This document shows, piece after piece, positions 1 through 8,541 of a DNA stretch of 64,000 nucleotides. Position numbers and translations under genes: made by a program. The DNA is taken from positions 40,664-104,663 of the forward strand of contig NZ_JABLSJ010000012.1 of assembly GCF_013618635.1 (NCBI RefSeq), given 5' to 3'. Below the pieces are notes generated by a model. It made no database searches, had not been told where the DNA came from, and saw only the letters and a program-made list of their open reading frames with translations. Origin of the DNA: Thalassobacillus sp. CUG 92003 (GTDB lineage: Bacteria > Bacillota > Bacilli > Bacillales > Halobacillaceae). Each line of letters opens with the position of its first letter. The first letter of the stretch is position 1.

Positions 1-29
1 GATAATAAAAAAACAATTCAAAATATATT

Positions 30-100
30 TTGACATTTCATCATTTGATTGATATTCTGTATTTGATAACCCAACGTTAATTTAATTAACCATAAGTTAA
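30..100 (+). promoter_or_regulatory. sigma-A promoter and composite operator upstream of the IclR gene
   Basis: TTGACA (30-35) and TATTCT (53-58) are 17 bp apart. Downstream, at 76-90, is a perfect palindrome GTTAAT-TTA-ATTAAC, followed one base later by ATAAGTTAA. The same composite site with identical spacing sits downstream of the aldehyde dehydrogenase promoter (4418-4442). Its place just after the predicted transcription start suggests repression by blocking transcription, most simply by the IclR protein encoded here (inference). Confidence 0.7.
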
Positions 101-118
101 CATGTAAGGAGAAAAAGT

Positions 119-901
119 ATGACAAATGAAAAAGGGAAAAGAGTCCAATCACTCGAAAGCGGTTTTGCTATTTTAAAGATGATAGCAAAATATCAAGACC
201 CTATTACATTACAGGCACTTGCTAATGAAACCGGACTTTATAAGAGTCAGTTGTATCGGTATTTAAATTCATTTGTACACATGGGAGTACTAACTCGCAC
301 TAGTGAAGATACACCTCGGTGGTCTCTAGGTCCAGAACTAATATCGCTTGGTAGCGCTGCATTTGATGGAATCGACATAGCTAGAGAGGCAGCACCTGAA
401 TTAATTAAACTTAGAAATCAAGTGAACGAAACCGTGGCACTTAGTATCTGGCGTGAAGATGGCCCTTTCTTCGTACGAGTGGAAAGTAGCAATAAATTAA
501 TGAATGTTGGTTTAAAAACTGGTTCATATGTTCCACTCTACACCGCCACAGGTAACATCTTTCGAGCATTTTTACCGAAAGATAAAACGCAAGATTTGTA
601 TGAAGAGGAAGTGGATAAACAAAACATCAACTCCGTTTCCTATGACAAAGATATTGAAAGAGTTAGGAACAATATGTTTTCTGTTTCTAGGAGTAGATTC
701 ATCCCGGGAGTCGTCGCTATCAGCACTCCAATTTTTTATTCAGGGAAAAAACTTGCTGGAGCTATAAGTATTGTAGGGGTTTCTGCTGAGGAAAGAATTG
801 ATATCGAGTCCAATGTAGTAAAATCTCTCTTTTCATCCGCACAGCAAGTGTCTGAAAAACTTGGTTATACAGAAAATATAAATAATCGCATCGGATTATA
901 A
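119..901 (+). CDS. IclR-family transcriptional regulator
   Basis: This 260-aa protein has the IclR layout: an N-terminal winged helix-turn-helix (about residues 8-70, with the recognition-helix segment YKSQLYRYLNSF) and a C-terminal effector-binding domain (about 80-250). IclR proteins usually control nearby catabolic operons in response to an aromatic or organic acid. The ATG at 119 has a TAAGGAG site 7 bases upstream. The next gene starts about 20 bases after its stop, so it is cotranscribed with the FAD monooxygenase. The shared palindrome suggests it controls itself, the monooxygenase and the aldehyde dehydrogenase. The ligand cannot be read from the sequence. Confidence 0.9.
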   Translation: MTNEKGKRVQSLESGFAILKMIAKYQDPITLQALANETGLYKSQLYRYLNSFVHMGVLTRTSEDTPRWSLGPELISLGSAAFDGIDIAREAAPELIKLRNQVNETVALSIWREDGPFFVRVESSNKLMNVGLKTGSYVPLYTATGNIFRAFLPKDKTQDLYEEEVDKQNINSVSYDKDIERVRNNMFSVSRSRFIPGVVAISTPIFYSGKKLAGAISIVGVSAEERIDIESNVVKSLFSSAQQVSEKLGYTENINNRIGL

Positions 902-922
902 CAAGGAAAGGTGTGCTATAAT

Positions 923-2155
923 ATGGTGAATGAATCTGTAACTATTATAGGTGGAGGTCCTGTCGGACTAACCGTCGCAGAAATTCTTTCTCATAACGAT
1001 ATATCCGTTCAAGTATTTGAAAAGAATGACGCTCCAAGTAAAGAATGGAGAGCCTCGACATTTCACGCTGGAACCCTGGAGTTGCTTGAAGAAACGGGTG
1101 TGACCGAAGAACTTCTTCCTAAGGGAATTCAGGCAGATAAAGTACAGTATAGAGATAGACAAAATGGCTTATATGCTGAATTTGACTTTAATTTATTAAA
1201 AGATGAAACAAAGTATCCTTTTCGTCTCCAGTGTCCTCAGTCCACCTATGTTCAGACGCTCTACAACCGGCTGAAAGATAAACCAAATGTAGACATACAT
1301 TTCCAATCAGAATTCAAAGGAATGGAACAAACAGAGAATGAAGTAATCGTTACTCTGGAAACCCCAAAAGGGACTAAAAAATTCAGAAGTTCTTATCTTC
1401 TTGGTGCGGATGGGGCTAGCAGCAAAGTACGAAAGGCCCTTAATATGAAGTTCGAAGGGTACACTTTAGAGGAAAGATTTTTACTTGTGGGAACCCCTGT
1501 TCCTTTTGATCATTATCTTTCAGATATTTCCTATGTTAATTACATTGCTGATCCAGAGGAATTTCTTTTTATTCTCAAAGTGCCTGAAGCTTGGAGACTA
1601 TTATATCCTATAAGTTCTGATACCTCAGAGGAAGAGGCTCTTAAAGAGGAAAATATTCAGAAATCCTTGCAGAAAGCATTAAAAACCGATGATACATTTC
1701 CTATTGTAGAAAAAATGATCTATAGAGTACACCAAAGAGTAGCCGAATCTTTCTATAACCACCGGACTGTACTTTTAGGTGATGCAGCTCATGTTAACAG
1801 CCCAATGGGTGGTTTAGGGCTCAATAACGGTATACATGACGCTGTAGACTTAAGCAAACGTTTAGTGAGATTATTAAAAGAAGGTTCCAATGACCGTGAA
1901 GAAGAGCTTAAAACGTACAACAATGTAAGAAAGAAGGTAGCCATTGACTACATTCGTCAAATTAGTGAAAGAAACACAAAAGTCATGAAAGAAAAAGATG
2001 AGATACGTCGCTTGGAATTACAACAAGAAGTGACTGAAGAAGCAAATAATCCAGAAAAAGCGAAAAAATGGTTGCTACGCTCGGCTATGATTGCAAGTGT
2101 TCGAGAGCAGGGCATAGGAAAAATTCCAGAGACGGCTGAAAAAACACAAAATTAA
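923..2155 (+). CDS. FAD-dependent aromatic-ring monooxygenase (PHBH/MhpA-like)
   Basis: A group A flavoprotein monooxygenase of about 410 aa. It has the N-terminal dinucleotide-binding GGGPVG motif, a central DG-type motif (LLGADGASSKVRK) and the C-terminal flavin motif GDAAHVNSPMGGLGLNNG. Such enzymes use NAD(P)H and O2 to hydroxylate phenolic acids. The ATG at 923 is preferred because AAGGAAAGGTG lies 9 bases upstream; a GTG at 911 overlaps that site. It is cotranscribed with the IclR gene and followed by a strong hairpin. It may act with the nearby aldehyde dehydrogenase, which has the same operator. Substrate is unknown. Confidence 0.88.
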   Translation: MVNESVTIIGGGPVGLTVAEILSHNDISVQVFEKNDAPSKEWRASTFHAGTLELLEETGVTEELLPKGIQADKVQYRDRQNGLYAEFDFNLLKDETKYPFRLQCPQSTYVQTLYNRLKDKPNVDIHFQSEFKGMEQTENEVIVTLETPKGTKKFRSSYLLGADGASSKVRKALNMKFEGYTLEERFLLVGTPVPFDHYLSDISYVNYIADPEEFLFILKVPEAWRLLYPISSDTSEEEALKEENIQKSLQKALKTDDTFPIVEKMIYRVHQRVAESFYNHRTVLLGDAAHVNSPMGGLGLNNGIHDAVDLSKRLVRLLKEGSNDREEELKTYNNVRKKVAIDYIRQISERNTKVMKEKDEIRRLELQQEVTEEANNPEKAKKWLLRSAMIASVREQGIGKIPETAEKTQN

Positions 2156-2177
2156 ATAATCAGTAGCCATATTCATC

Positions 2178-2214
2178 GCAGCCTGAATCCTGTAGTCAAC
2201 AGGATTCAGGCTGC
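2178..2214 (+). terminator. hairpin terminator after the monooxygenase
   Basis: A perfect 16-bp stem (2178-2193 with 2199-2214) has a 5-base loop and lies 23 bases after the stop codon. The T-tract is weak (TTAGTTTT). Confidence 0.75.
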
Positions 2215-2915
2215 TTAGTTTTGGTTGAGATCGTTTGTACTTGTAATCATTTTTCATTCGGATGCCAAACTTGAAAGTTCCGTTCTAAAACGTTATCGGC
2301 AACAAACAGTCTCAAAATCTCCTTCATTGTCTGTTTGCAACGGCCTCAGCTTATAAATTCATCTCATCCATAATTCGAAAACTTTTTTATAAGTTTCACT
2401 CAGTTTAAAATGCAACGAAATACTAAAATTCGTAATTAATTTTCTATTAAAACTGATTACGAAGCAATTGACCTCCGTCAGATGAATATAATCTATGTTA
2501 ATAGTTGTGATGCCCACTTGGCCGGTCAATCCCTCCACTAAAATAACTTTGCCTGTTTAATTTATACTCTGTCAATTCGAAATATATTGAGTACTGGCTA
2601 AGTTTATTTTATTTCTCAGACATTAAAAGCACCCCTTAAAACTCACGTTGGAACCTGGGAGGTTTAACGTGAGTTTTAAGGGGTGCAATTTAGTGTAAAA
2701 AAGTAATTAGTAATTATTTAATCTAATTTCTGATAGCTGCTATATTATTTTTGGACTCTCGTTCAATCATAGTATAATCTCTTAAATCAAGAGGTTAAAT
2801 AACTACTCTATCCTCATTCGCTACTAAAACAGTTCAAGTTAAATTGCTTCTTAACAACTGCTGGCTAAGTCGTTAGGGACGTTGCGTTGGGGGGAAGTAT
2901 AAATGTAATATTCAT
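2215..2915. other. 700-bp intergenic stretch without a convincing gene
   Basis: All six frames are broken and no ribosome-binding site precedes a usable start. The only strong structure is the hairpin at 2630-2687, listed separately. The AT-rich, scrambled character fits decayed accessory DNA. Confidence 0.6.
2630..2687. repeat. 58-base near-perfect hairpin (21-bp stem)
   Basis: Arms 2630-2650 and 2667-2687 are perfect 21-bp inverted repeats around a 16-base loop that itself contains AACC/GGTT. No T-tract follows on either strand, so it is not a classical terminator. It may be a palindromic mobile-element remnant or a structured RNA (inference). Confidence 0.75.
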
Positions 2916-4379
2916 TTACATATCGGTTCGTCGAATTAAAGCTTGCAATTCTGTATGCTCATGAACTGCCTCTACTCCATGACCTCTGCCTATCCCACTT
3001 TGTTTAAAACCACCAAAGGGCATATTTGCAGCCGAAGCTCCAATACGATGCGTGTTTACAAACACACTTCCAGATTGTAATTGACGGCCTAATTTAAACC
3101 CATAGTCAACATCCTTTGTCCACACAGAATTTGTCAAACCGAACTCGGAATCATTGACCAAGTCTATAACTTCTTCTTCCGTATCAAAAGGAATAATGGG
3201 GATCACTGGACCAAACTGTTCTTCCTGTACAATCGGATCAGTGGTTCTCACATTAGTAACGATCGTTGGAAGAATAAAGTATCCATCAGATTTTGAAACA
3301 TGATCACTCATAACACCGACTTCTTTGACGGAAGCCCCTGTTCGCTTTGTTCTTTCAAGCAATTCCATTATACTATCATACTGAGGTTTATTATTGATTG
3401 GTCCCATATCTATATCGGGGTCTAATCCGAAACCCACCACAAATTTACTTGCTTCATCAGTGAATTTATCGACAAAATCCTGATAGTTATCACGGTGAAT
3501 ATAAATTCGTTTTATAGAATAACAAATTTGGCCACAAGAAGCGAATGTGGATTGAATACACTCTTGAATCAATTCATTTGTAATTGGCATATCTTTCAAT
3601 ATAATTGCAGCATCATTACCTCCTAACTCCATACTAACCTTTTTAATTGTCTCAGCAGCTCCTCGCATAATAGTGCGCCCTGTATCTGTGCTTCCGGTAA
3701 AGGCAACCTTTCGGACTCGAGGATGCTCTACCATCTCTTTTCCAACCGTCGACCCTGAACCAAGTACCACATTCAGTACTCCATCAGGCAATTGAGCAGA
3801 AACATGTTTTAAAAACTTAGTCAGTGTCATTGGGACAAATGTCGGTGGCTTAATGACTACCGTGTTCCCTGCCAATAGAGAGGGGGCAAGCATTAAAAAA
3901 GACAAGATAATAGGATAATTCCAAGGAACAATAACAGATACTACTCCCACAGGTTGACGAGTTAACACCATTGTACCTTGTTGATTTTCCACCGTCTTCT
4001 CATCCAGTACGTCTGTTAACCCACCATAGTATCTTAAAACCCCTGCTGCAGCTTTTAAATCCATCTGAGCTTCTTTCAATATTTTCCCGTGTTCCATTAC
4101 TAATAAGCGACTGAATGTGTCTAAGTTTGATTCAATGTAATTAGCAGCTTCTACTAGATACTGTGCTCGCTCTTCTATCGATGTCTCTCTCCAAATCGCC
4201 CAAGTTTTGTCTGCGGCTTCCACAGCTTGTTGAACATGCGAAACAGTGCCAGTCTTAACCTCACCAACTTTTTCATTCGTTCTTGCAGGATTATACAAAT
4301 TTTTAATTTCAGTATCTTGAGCCTCTTTCCCCTGGATAAATACTCCATTTACTGACTCCAATGTATGATTCATATACAT
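2916..4379 (-). CDS. NAD(P)-dependent aldehyde dehydrogenase
   Basis: A 487-aa ALDH-superfamily enzyme that oxidises an aldehyde to its acid. Landmarks in order: VIVPWNYP (cofactor domain), FTGSTDTGR (Rossmann region), ELGGNDA with the general-base Glu, the catalytic Cys in SCGQICYS, and FGPVIPI and FGGFKQSGIGR near the C-terminus. An AAGGAGG site precedes the ATG, with somewhat long spacing. Its promoter carries the same composite operator as the IclR gene on the other side of the gap, so the pair probably belongs to one regulon. It resembles benzaldehyde- or vanillin-type dehydrogenases, but the substrate is not assignable. Confidence 0.9.
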   Translation of the reverse strand: MYMNHTLESVNGVFIQGKEAQDTEIKNLYNPARTNEKVGEVKTGTVSHVQQAVEAADKTWAIWRETSIEERAQYLVEAANYIESNLDTFSRLLVMEHGKILKEAQMDLKAAAGVLRYYGGLTDVLDEKTVENQQGTMVLTRQPVGVVSVIVPWNYPIILSFLMLAPSLLAGNTVVIKPPTFVPMTLTKFLKHVSAQLPDGVLNVVLGSGSTVGKEMVEHPRVRKVAFTGSTDTGRTIMRGAAETIKKVSMELGGNDAAIILKDMPITNELIQECIQSTFASCGQICYSIKRIYIHRDNYQDFVDKFTDEASKFVVGFGLDPDIDMGPINNKPQYDSIMELLERTKRTGASVKEVGVMSDHVSKSDGYFILPTIVTNVRTTDPIVQEEQFGPVIPIIPFDTEEEVIDLVNDSEFGLTNSVWTKDVDYGFKLGRQLQSGSVFVNTHRIGASAANMPFGGFKQSGIGRGHGVEAVHEHTELQALIRRTDM

Positions 4380-4417
4380 ATTTTTATAATGCGCCTCCTT
4401 TTTACCATTTCATTTTA

Positions 4418-4485
4418 TTAACTTATCGTTAATGTGATTAACTTTATGTTCTGATAATGTTACCACTACTTTATAAATTTGTCAA
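4418..4485 (-). promoter_or_regulatory. ALDH promoter with IclR-type composite operator
   Basis: On the minus strand TTGACA (4485-4480) and TAACAT (4462-4457) are 17 bp apart. The palindrome GTTAAT-CAC-ATTAAC (4442-4428) follows and, one base later, ATAAGTTAA (4426-4418). Sequence and spacing match the site at 76-100. Confidence 0.7.
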
Positions 4486-4535
4486 TTTTCTGTTAATTAC
4501 ACACTTTTAACTTCAGTGGGATTGTACTTTTTAAA

Positions 4536-4976
4536 ATGTTTGTTTGGAAAAAATTCCCTAATTTATTTTATAAATGGTTAACTAATGTCCCTTATTTAGG
4601 TGGTTGTTGGAAAGGGACACTTTATTCAAACTATAAAGATCCTCATACAAATGAAGAAGTCCCACCTATTCAGTCAAAACTAGAAATCACCCACGATTTC
4701 GATAGTCTTCACATAAAAATGGAAACTGATAAATCTTACAGCAGCAGCTACATTAGCGGGGTGGTAATAGACGAAGGGAAACAGAAATACTTATGTTACT
4801 TATATGGAAATGATGCTGACAAAGATAGAGAAATTAACCCTAAGCATGACGGAGCAGTCAAACTTAGAATAAAACATGATGGTGAATTAAAGTTAGAAGG
4901 ACATTATTGGACAGGTCGTTCTACTACCGGTAGAATGACTTTCATAAGGAAAACCAGCAAAAACTCCCATGTTTAG
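4536..4976 (+). CDS. Cap15-like CBASS effector, apparently N-terminally truncated
   Basis: The 146 aa match the soluble beta-barrel part of Cap15-type CBASS effectors: the NVPYLGGCWKGTLYSNY start of the barrel, a central SSSYISGVV strand and the terminal GHYWTGRSTTGRM segment. Cap15 proteins normally begin with two transmembrane helices and damage the inner membrane when a cyclic nucleotide binds the barrel. Here only about 20 residues precede the barrel, and the upstream frame is closed by TAA at 4494-4496, so the membrane anchor is missing. There is no obvious ribosome-binding site. It converges on the broken nucleotidyltransferase gene 13 bp away. The family call is from memory of the motif pattern. 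It is probably a non-functional remnant. Confidence 0.55.
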   Translation: MFVWKKFPNLFYKWLTNVPYLGGCWKGTLYSNYKDPHTNEEVPPIQSKLEITHDFDSLHIKMETDKSYSSSYISGVVIDEGKQKYLCYLYGNDADKDREINPKHDGAVKLRIKHDGELKLEGHYWTGRSTTGRMTFIRKTSKNSHV

Positions 4977-4985
4977 GGAGTTTTT
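4959..4985. terminator. bidirectional terminator between the convergent CBASS genes
   Basis: AAAAACTCCC (4959-4968) pairs with GGGAGTTTTT (4976-4985), giving an A-run before and a T-run after the stem, usable from both sides. Confidence 0.8.
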
Positions 4986-4989
4986 GTTA

Positions 4990-5873
4990 TTAGAAAAGGT
5001 AATTGTAGCTGTCCTTTAAGAATTCATTTACTTCTTCTCTAGAAAACTTTCTAAAAGCCCTAAATAAATATAGCAATTCTGAAACTTCTCCCCACTCTGA
5101 GCACTTCTGTTGAGTTGAGGTATCATCAATAAGATATGTCAAACTGTTCCTTACATCATCAGTGAGAGTGCTATTATTGAAATTAGAGTTAGGAACATTC
5201 CAAACCAAACTCTCAATTAAAAAAGATGAAATATTATCAAAATTATACCCTTCATCTACCATCTTATATTTTAGTCGTTTCAAAATACGAACTACTTTTT
5301 TGTAACGTTTTGATGTAATATTATTCTTATTTACTCCATTTGTGTAATGTTGTTCCGGAAAATTATTGACCCTATCTCCGCTATATCTTCCAATAAATTC
5401 TTTTCCTGTTATGTAAGTTCCATCACTTGAGTATCGTCGATGTTCAAAACAAGGAACTGCATCTGCATCTACTCTATATGAATTAGAAGACACTTTTATA
5501 GACTTATCACCATACTCAACGTTTTCTAAGCCATATAAACTAGAGATAGCTTGGTCAATATCTCTACGATACTGAGTAAATGTATATGACGCTTCTGAAT
5601 TACCAAAGTCCGTATGTTTTTTCCCATCAGGATAATTTGCAAAAAACACATCTGTTAGCACCACTGCAATATCTACATCACTGTTCAGCCTTACATTAGT
5701 ATTGTTATGATATGATATGATCCTTTTGGGATTAATTTTATTGTGTAATCTTCCAGTTCTTTAGATTTATTTATTGCTTTTCTAATCATCTTAATAGCAT
5801 TTTCACATTTTTCTTCTTCAGAATTACTAGCAGGTTTAGCCCATATTTTTAACGTATCTTCTAAATTACTCAT
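4990..5873 (-). pseudogene. CBASS cyclic oligonucleotide synthase (CD-NTase), frameshifted
   Basis: Two adjoining minus-strand frames together make a nucleotidyltransferase of about 293 aa. The upstream frame (5873 to about 5710) ends in IPKGSYH. The downstream frame continues RLNSDVDIAVVLTD, completing the GS-x(n)-DxD catalytic motif, and supplies the third acidic residue in YRVDADAVPCFEHRRY. The frames are split by one extra pentanucleotide: ATGAT occurs three times in tandem at 5707-5721 on the plus strand, and removing one copy restores the frame. Intact family members make a cyclic second messenger on phage infection and activate an effector such as the neighbouring Cap15-like protein. 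As written the gene is off; the repeat makes slippage-based reversion conceivable. Confidence 0.72.
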
Positions 5874-6008
5874 AATCGACCCCCATAATTATCCAACAAT
5901 ATAGTTCTCATTGTACACCATCTAGTTAAGTGCTTAAAATCTTTTGTACTAAACTCTTAAACTTAGAATTAAACTGATTTAAATTACAAACACACACATA
6001 ATACAAAA

Positions 6009-6041
6009 AGCCTCCCAAGAGTTAAGAACTCCAGGGAGGCT
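6009..6041. terminator. hairpin terminator, usable on both strands
   Basis: AGCCTCCC (6009-6016) pairs with GGGAGGCT (6034-6041). Minus-strand readthrough meets TTTTGTAT after the stem; the plus side ends in TTTA. It lies just left of the repeats at 6065. Confidence 0.65.
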
Positions 6042-6064
6042 TTATAGATTGACTCATTTTTACA

Positions 6065-6086
6065 AAATCCAGTCAAAATCCAGTCA
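6065..6086. repeat. tandem direct repeat AAATCCAGTCA x2
   Basis: Two exact 11-bp copies in tandem lie immediately outside the left attachment region. Such paired repeats between an integrase gene and its attachment core usually serve as integrase arm-binding sites. Here no integrase gene remains on the left, suggesting a relic of an earlier integrated element (inference). Confidence 0.6.
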
Positions 6087-6100
6087 ATATTCATTTATAG

Positions 6101-6157
6101 GATTTCAAATCCTTGCATATCAAAGGGTTTGAGGACAGCTTACATCATGCCGCCCAT
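6101..6157. other. left attachment region (attL) with displaced groEL 3' end
   Basis: Read on the minus strand, 6157-6140 is ATG GGC GGC ATG ATG TAA, i.e. MGGMM-stop, like the true GroEL terminus at 50673-50656. Further left is a CCTTG...CAAAGGGTTT segment resembling the groEL terminator at 50626-50643. The exact octamer CCGCCCAT occurs at 6150-6157 and at 50675-50682 in the same orientation and is the best candidate for the crossover core. Confidence 0.55.
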
Positions 6158-6271
6158 AATTCGTTTTATTTCTCCCTCTTCTGTGTAACTTTGTTCAGAC
6201 TGATAAACAAACGCTTCGCTTACTTCTGCATTAAAAAATCTTCGTCTAGTCTTGCAAAAATGTTTTTCCTC

Positions 6272-6303
6272 GTTACATTTTTAGTTACATTTTGAAATGT
6301 AAC
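6272..6303. repeat. candidate integrase arm-binding sites, left end
   Basis: GTTACATTTTT (6272-6282) and GTTACATTTTG (6284-6294) are tandem, followed by the inverted AAATGTAAC (6295-6303). The same unit lies at the right end next to the integrase gene (50584-50594), as expected for arm sites of one integrase. The rest of 5874-6399 holds no supported gene. Confidence 0.6.
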
Positions 6304-6399
6304 ACCCCACAGTTAAAAGAAACAGATTAAGTACCATGTTAAATATGAGTTAGCCGTGCTTCAACAAAAATTTTCAAATGTGTTTATATGTGCATGTAT

Positions 6400-8493
6400 T
6401 TATTTTTTCTGAGCACCGACTTCTTGGAAAAGTTTATATTCCATAGAATGCTTTAATTCTTTTATGAGCTCACCCTCCATCCAGATCAATGAATAACCAT
6501 CGCTATTTGATATCTTATTAAAAATATATAAAAAATCGTTTCTTTCTACATAAAACCTTATTATATGGTCTTCATTTATAATTTTATTAAATGTTGTCGG
6601 GTAATGGTGAACATATAATTGCTGCCCCAATAGCAAAGTTGAAAATTTTAGAAAACAATACTTCAATGAATGAGAGTGAAAGTTAAAATTCACTTCATTA
6701 CGTGAATGGTGTAAGTCTTCAAGCTCGTTATTTTCATACTTGCTATTAAGATCATTAAAAACTAGATGTGTCTGCTTCGAAGGGAAATTAGTTACAATAA
6801 ACTTAACAAAGATACTTGTTATTGCGTAAGAGGACAGCTCAACCGTCTTTAGTGCAGTTAACATAAACAGTCTTACTACAGACCTGTTAAAATTTTCGTG
6901 ATTTTTACCAGGCTGCACACTCACAATTTGTGTTGCTTCATCACCTGAAACAAAATAATTGAAAAGTTCTTTTAAATCGTCAGGATGTATAGCTTTCACC
7001 TCTGGCAAGTATTCAGCGGTATCTTCAACTTGCTGCTCAAATTCTGAACTATCTTGCATAGATTCTTGACTGTCAAAGTTTCCACACCTTACTAACGAGT
7101 GACATAATGTAGAAACCATTTTTTCATCATCAATCTCTAACGCCTTTATAAATAAAGTCTTATAAATTGATAAAAATTCCTTGGCAATTTTATTATTCTC
7201 GTCTTTGATTGTTTTTTCAATCATATATAAATACTTTTTAATCCCAATTGAGTTCGTATGGTTTTGATGGTAGCCATACATAACTATCCCGAGCTCTTCT
7301 ATAACTGTAATGTACTTCTCGGTAACAGTTTGCTCTATAGTGCCCCATTTCTCTCCACTATGTTTTATATTTCTAGGAAAAAGATTAAATAAATGTTCTA
7401 TTGCATCGTTTTGCTCTTCTATTCGATGATTTTCATTTAAAGTAGCTATTAGAGAGAGTTGCTTCTTTAGTATGGATCCATATAAATCAATAAATAACCT
7501 TTGATCCCTTTTTAAAAAATGTTCATATGGTGTGCCATGGTTTTCGTCCAATTCTTCTTGAAACAAAGCCGAAAGCGAGCCATTTATCCATTGATAATAT
7601 CGATCAAAATACACACCCAATATATCCTTAGAAACAGTAAGATGCAGTACTTGATAAATAATCTCTATATTATTCCTCCAGGAATCATATATTATAGCTT
7701 TCTTTCTGGATTCTGAGAAATATATCTTTCTATAAGTTATATTAAAAACATCTATGTTTTCCCTTAAAAACGAATCAATATGGGTTGTGAGGTATAAATC
7801 GCGAACCATTTTATAAAAGTAATACAAGGTCAGTAAAATAAAGGCTAGCCATATATCGGTATAGGCTTTAATTCTATCTTGATAGAACCCGACGTCACTT
7901 TCATAAAGGATTTTAAAGTGAAAGCCTAAAACTAGGGTTATTATTGCTATAAGAACAAATTTTAGCATGGCCATATTACTTTGCATGTTGTTTACTGCCG
8001 ATTCATATGAGCTCTTTTGCACTCTATAAATAAAGTAATAAAATGTTAAAGATAAAGATAATAAAACGAAAAGAATTCTTGTTAAAACATCTATTACTCT
8101 TAAAACTAACTCAGGTGTTATCACTGTAAATCCCATTTTAAATGGTATGGATAACGATAATGATAGAAAAAAATCCATTCTAGGTATTACATAAAATACC
8201 ACTCCATAAAATATAATGACTGAAAATATGGTTAACGAAAATTTTCTTAAGATGTTTCTAACTGTCAAGTTAGAAAATATAGAAAAATTAGAGTATTTCC
8301 TCTTCCATAGGGTACTGCCATCTGCTTTTATTGAGTAATATGATCTTACACTGCTAAAAAAATTTTTAAGTATGCTGCTACTTTTACTTGAACTGAATTT
8401 TTCTTTAGGATTAGACCAGTTTCTATGTATAACTCTAAATAGATTGATAACTACACCCAGAGTTATAACCAATATAATAATAAAACTCATCAT
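6400..8493 (-). CDS. large polytopic membrane protein of unknown function, prophage cargo
   Basis: I do not recognise this 697-aa protein. It starts with a hydrophobic segment (residues about 3-20), then several strong transmembrane stretches between about 85 and 235 (LTIFSVIIFYGVVFYV, LFVLLSLSLTFYYFIY, FVLIAIITLVLGF, IWLAFILLTLYYFY). A long, mostly hydrophilic cytoplasmic region of about 450 residues follows with no motif I can name. GGAG lies 7 bases before the ATG. The gene sits at the cargo end of the prophage, directly downstream of the PanA-type DUF4065 gene with a weak hairpin between, so both can share a transcript. A toxin, abortive-infection or superinfection-exclusion role is inferred from context only. 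Confidence 0.75.
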   Translation of the reverse strand: MMSFIIILVITLGVVINLFRVIHRNWSNPKEKFSSSKSSSILKNFFSSVRSYYSIKADGSTLWKRKYSNFSIFSNLTVRNILRKFSLTIFSVIIFYGVVFYVIPRMDFFLSLSLSIPFKMGFTVITPELVLRVIDVLTRILFVLLSLSLTFYYFIYRVQKSSYESAVNNMQSNMAMLKFVLIAIITLVLGFHFKILYESDVGFYQDRIKAYTDIWLAFILLTLYYFYKMVRDLYLTTHIDSFLRENIDVFNITYRKIYFSESRKKAIIYDSWRNNIEIIYQVLHLTVSKDILGVYFDRYYQWINGSLSALFQEELDENHGTPYEHFLKRDQRLFIDLYGSILKKQLSLIATLNENHRIEEQNDAIEHLFNLFPRNIKHSGEKWGTIEQTVTEKYITVIEELGIVMYGYHQNHTNSIGIKKYLYMIEKTIKDENNKIAKEFLSIYKTLFIKALEIDDEKMVSTLCHSLVRCGNFDSQESMQDSSEFEQQVEDTAEYLPEVKAIHPDDLKELFNYFVSGDEATQIVSVQPGKNHENFNRSVVRLFMLTALKTVELSSYAITSIFVKFIVTNFPSKQTHLVFNDLNSKYENNELEDLHHSRNEVNFNFHSHSLKYCFLKFSTLLLGQQLYVHHYPTTFNKIINEDHIIRFYVERNDFLYIFNKISNSDGYSLIWMEGELIKELKHSMEYKLFQEVGAQKK

Positions 8494-8510
8494 AAACCAC
8501 TCCGTAATAA

Positions 8511-8535
8511 AAGGACGGTAAAAAACCGCCCTTTT
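8511..8535 (-). terminator. weak hairpin between the DUF4065 and membrane-protein genes
   Basis: A stem of AAGGACGGT (8511-8519) and ACCGCCCTT (8525-8533) with one mismatch is followed on the minus strand by a short T-run. It may act as an attenuator that lowers expression of the second gene. Confidence 0.5.
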
Positions 8536-8541
8536 AGTTAA

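Noticed and set aside
2215..2915. Decayed insertion sequence
   Set aside because: No transposase fragment or terminal inverted repeats could be recognised; only one hairpin stands out.
6113..6295. A 60-codon plus-strand frame and an open minus-strand frame at the left attachment site
   Set aside because: Both run across the junction; the minus frame only makes sense as the groEL tail plus adjoining phage DNA.
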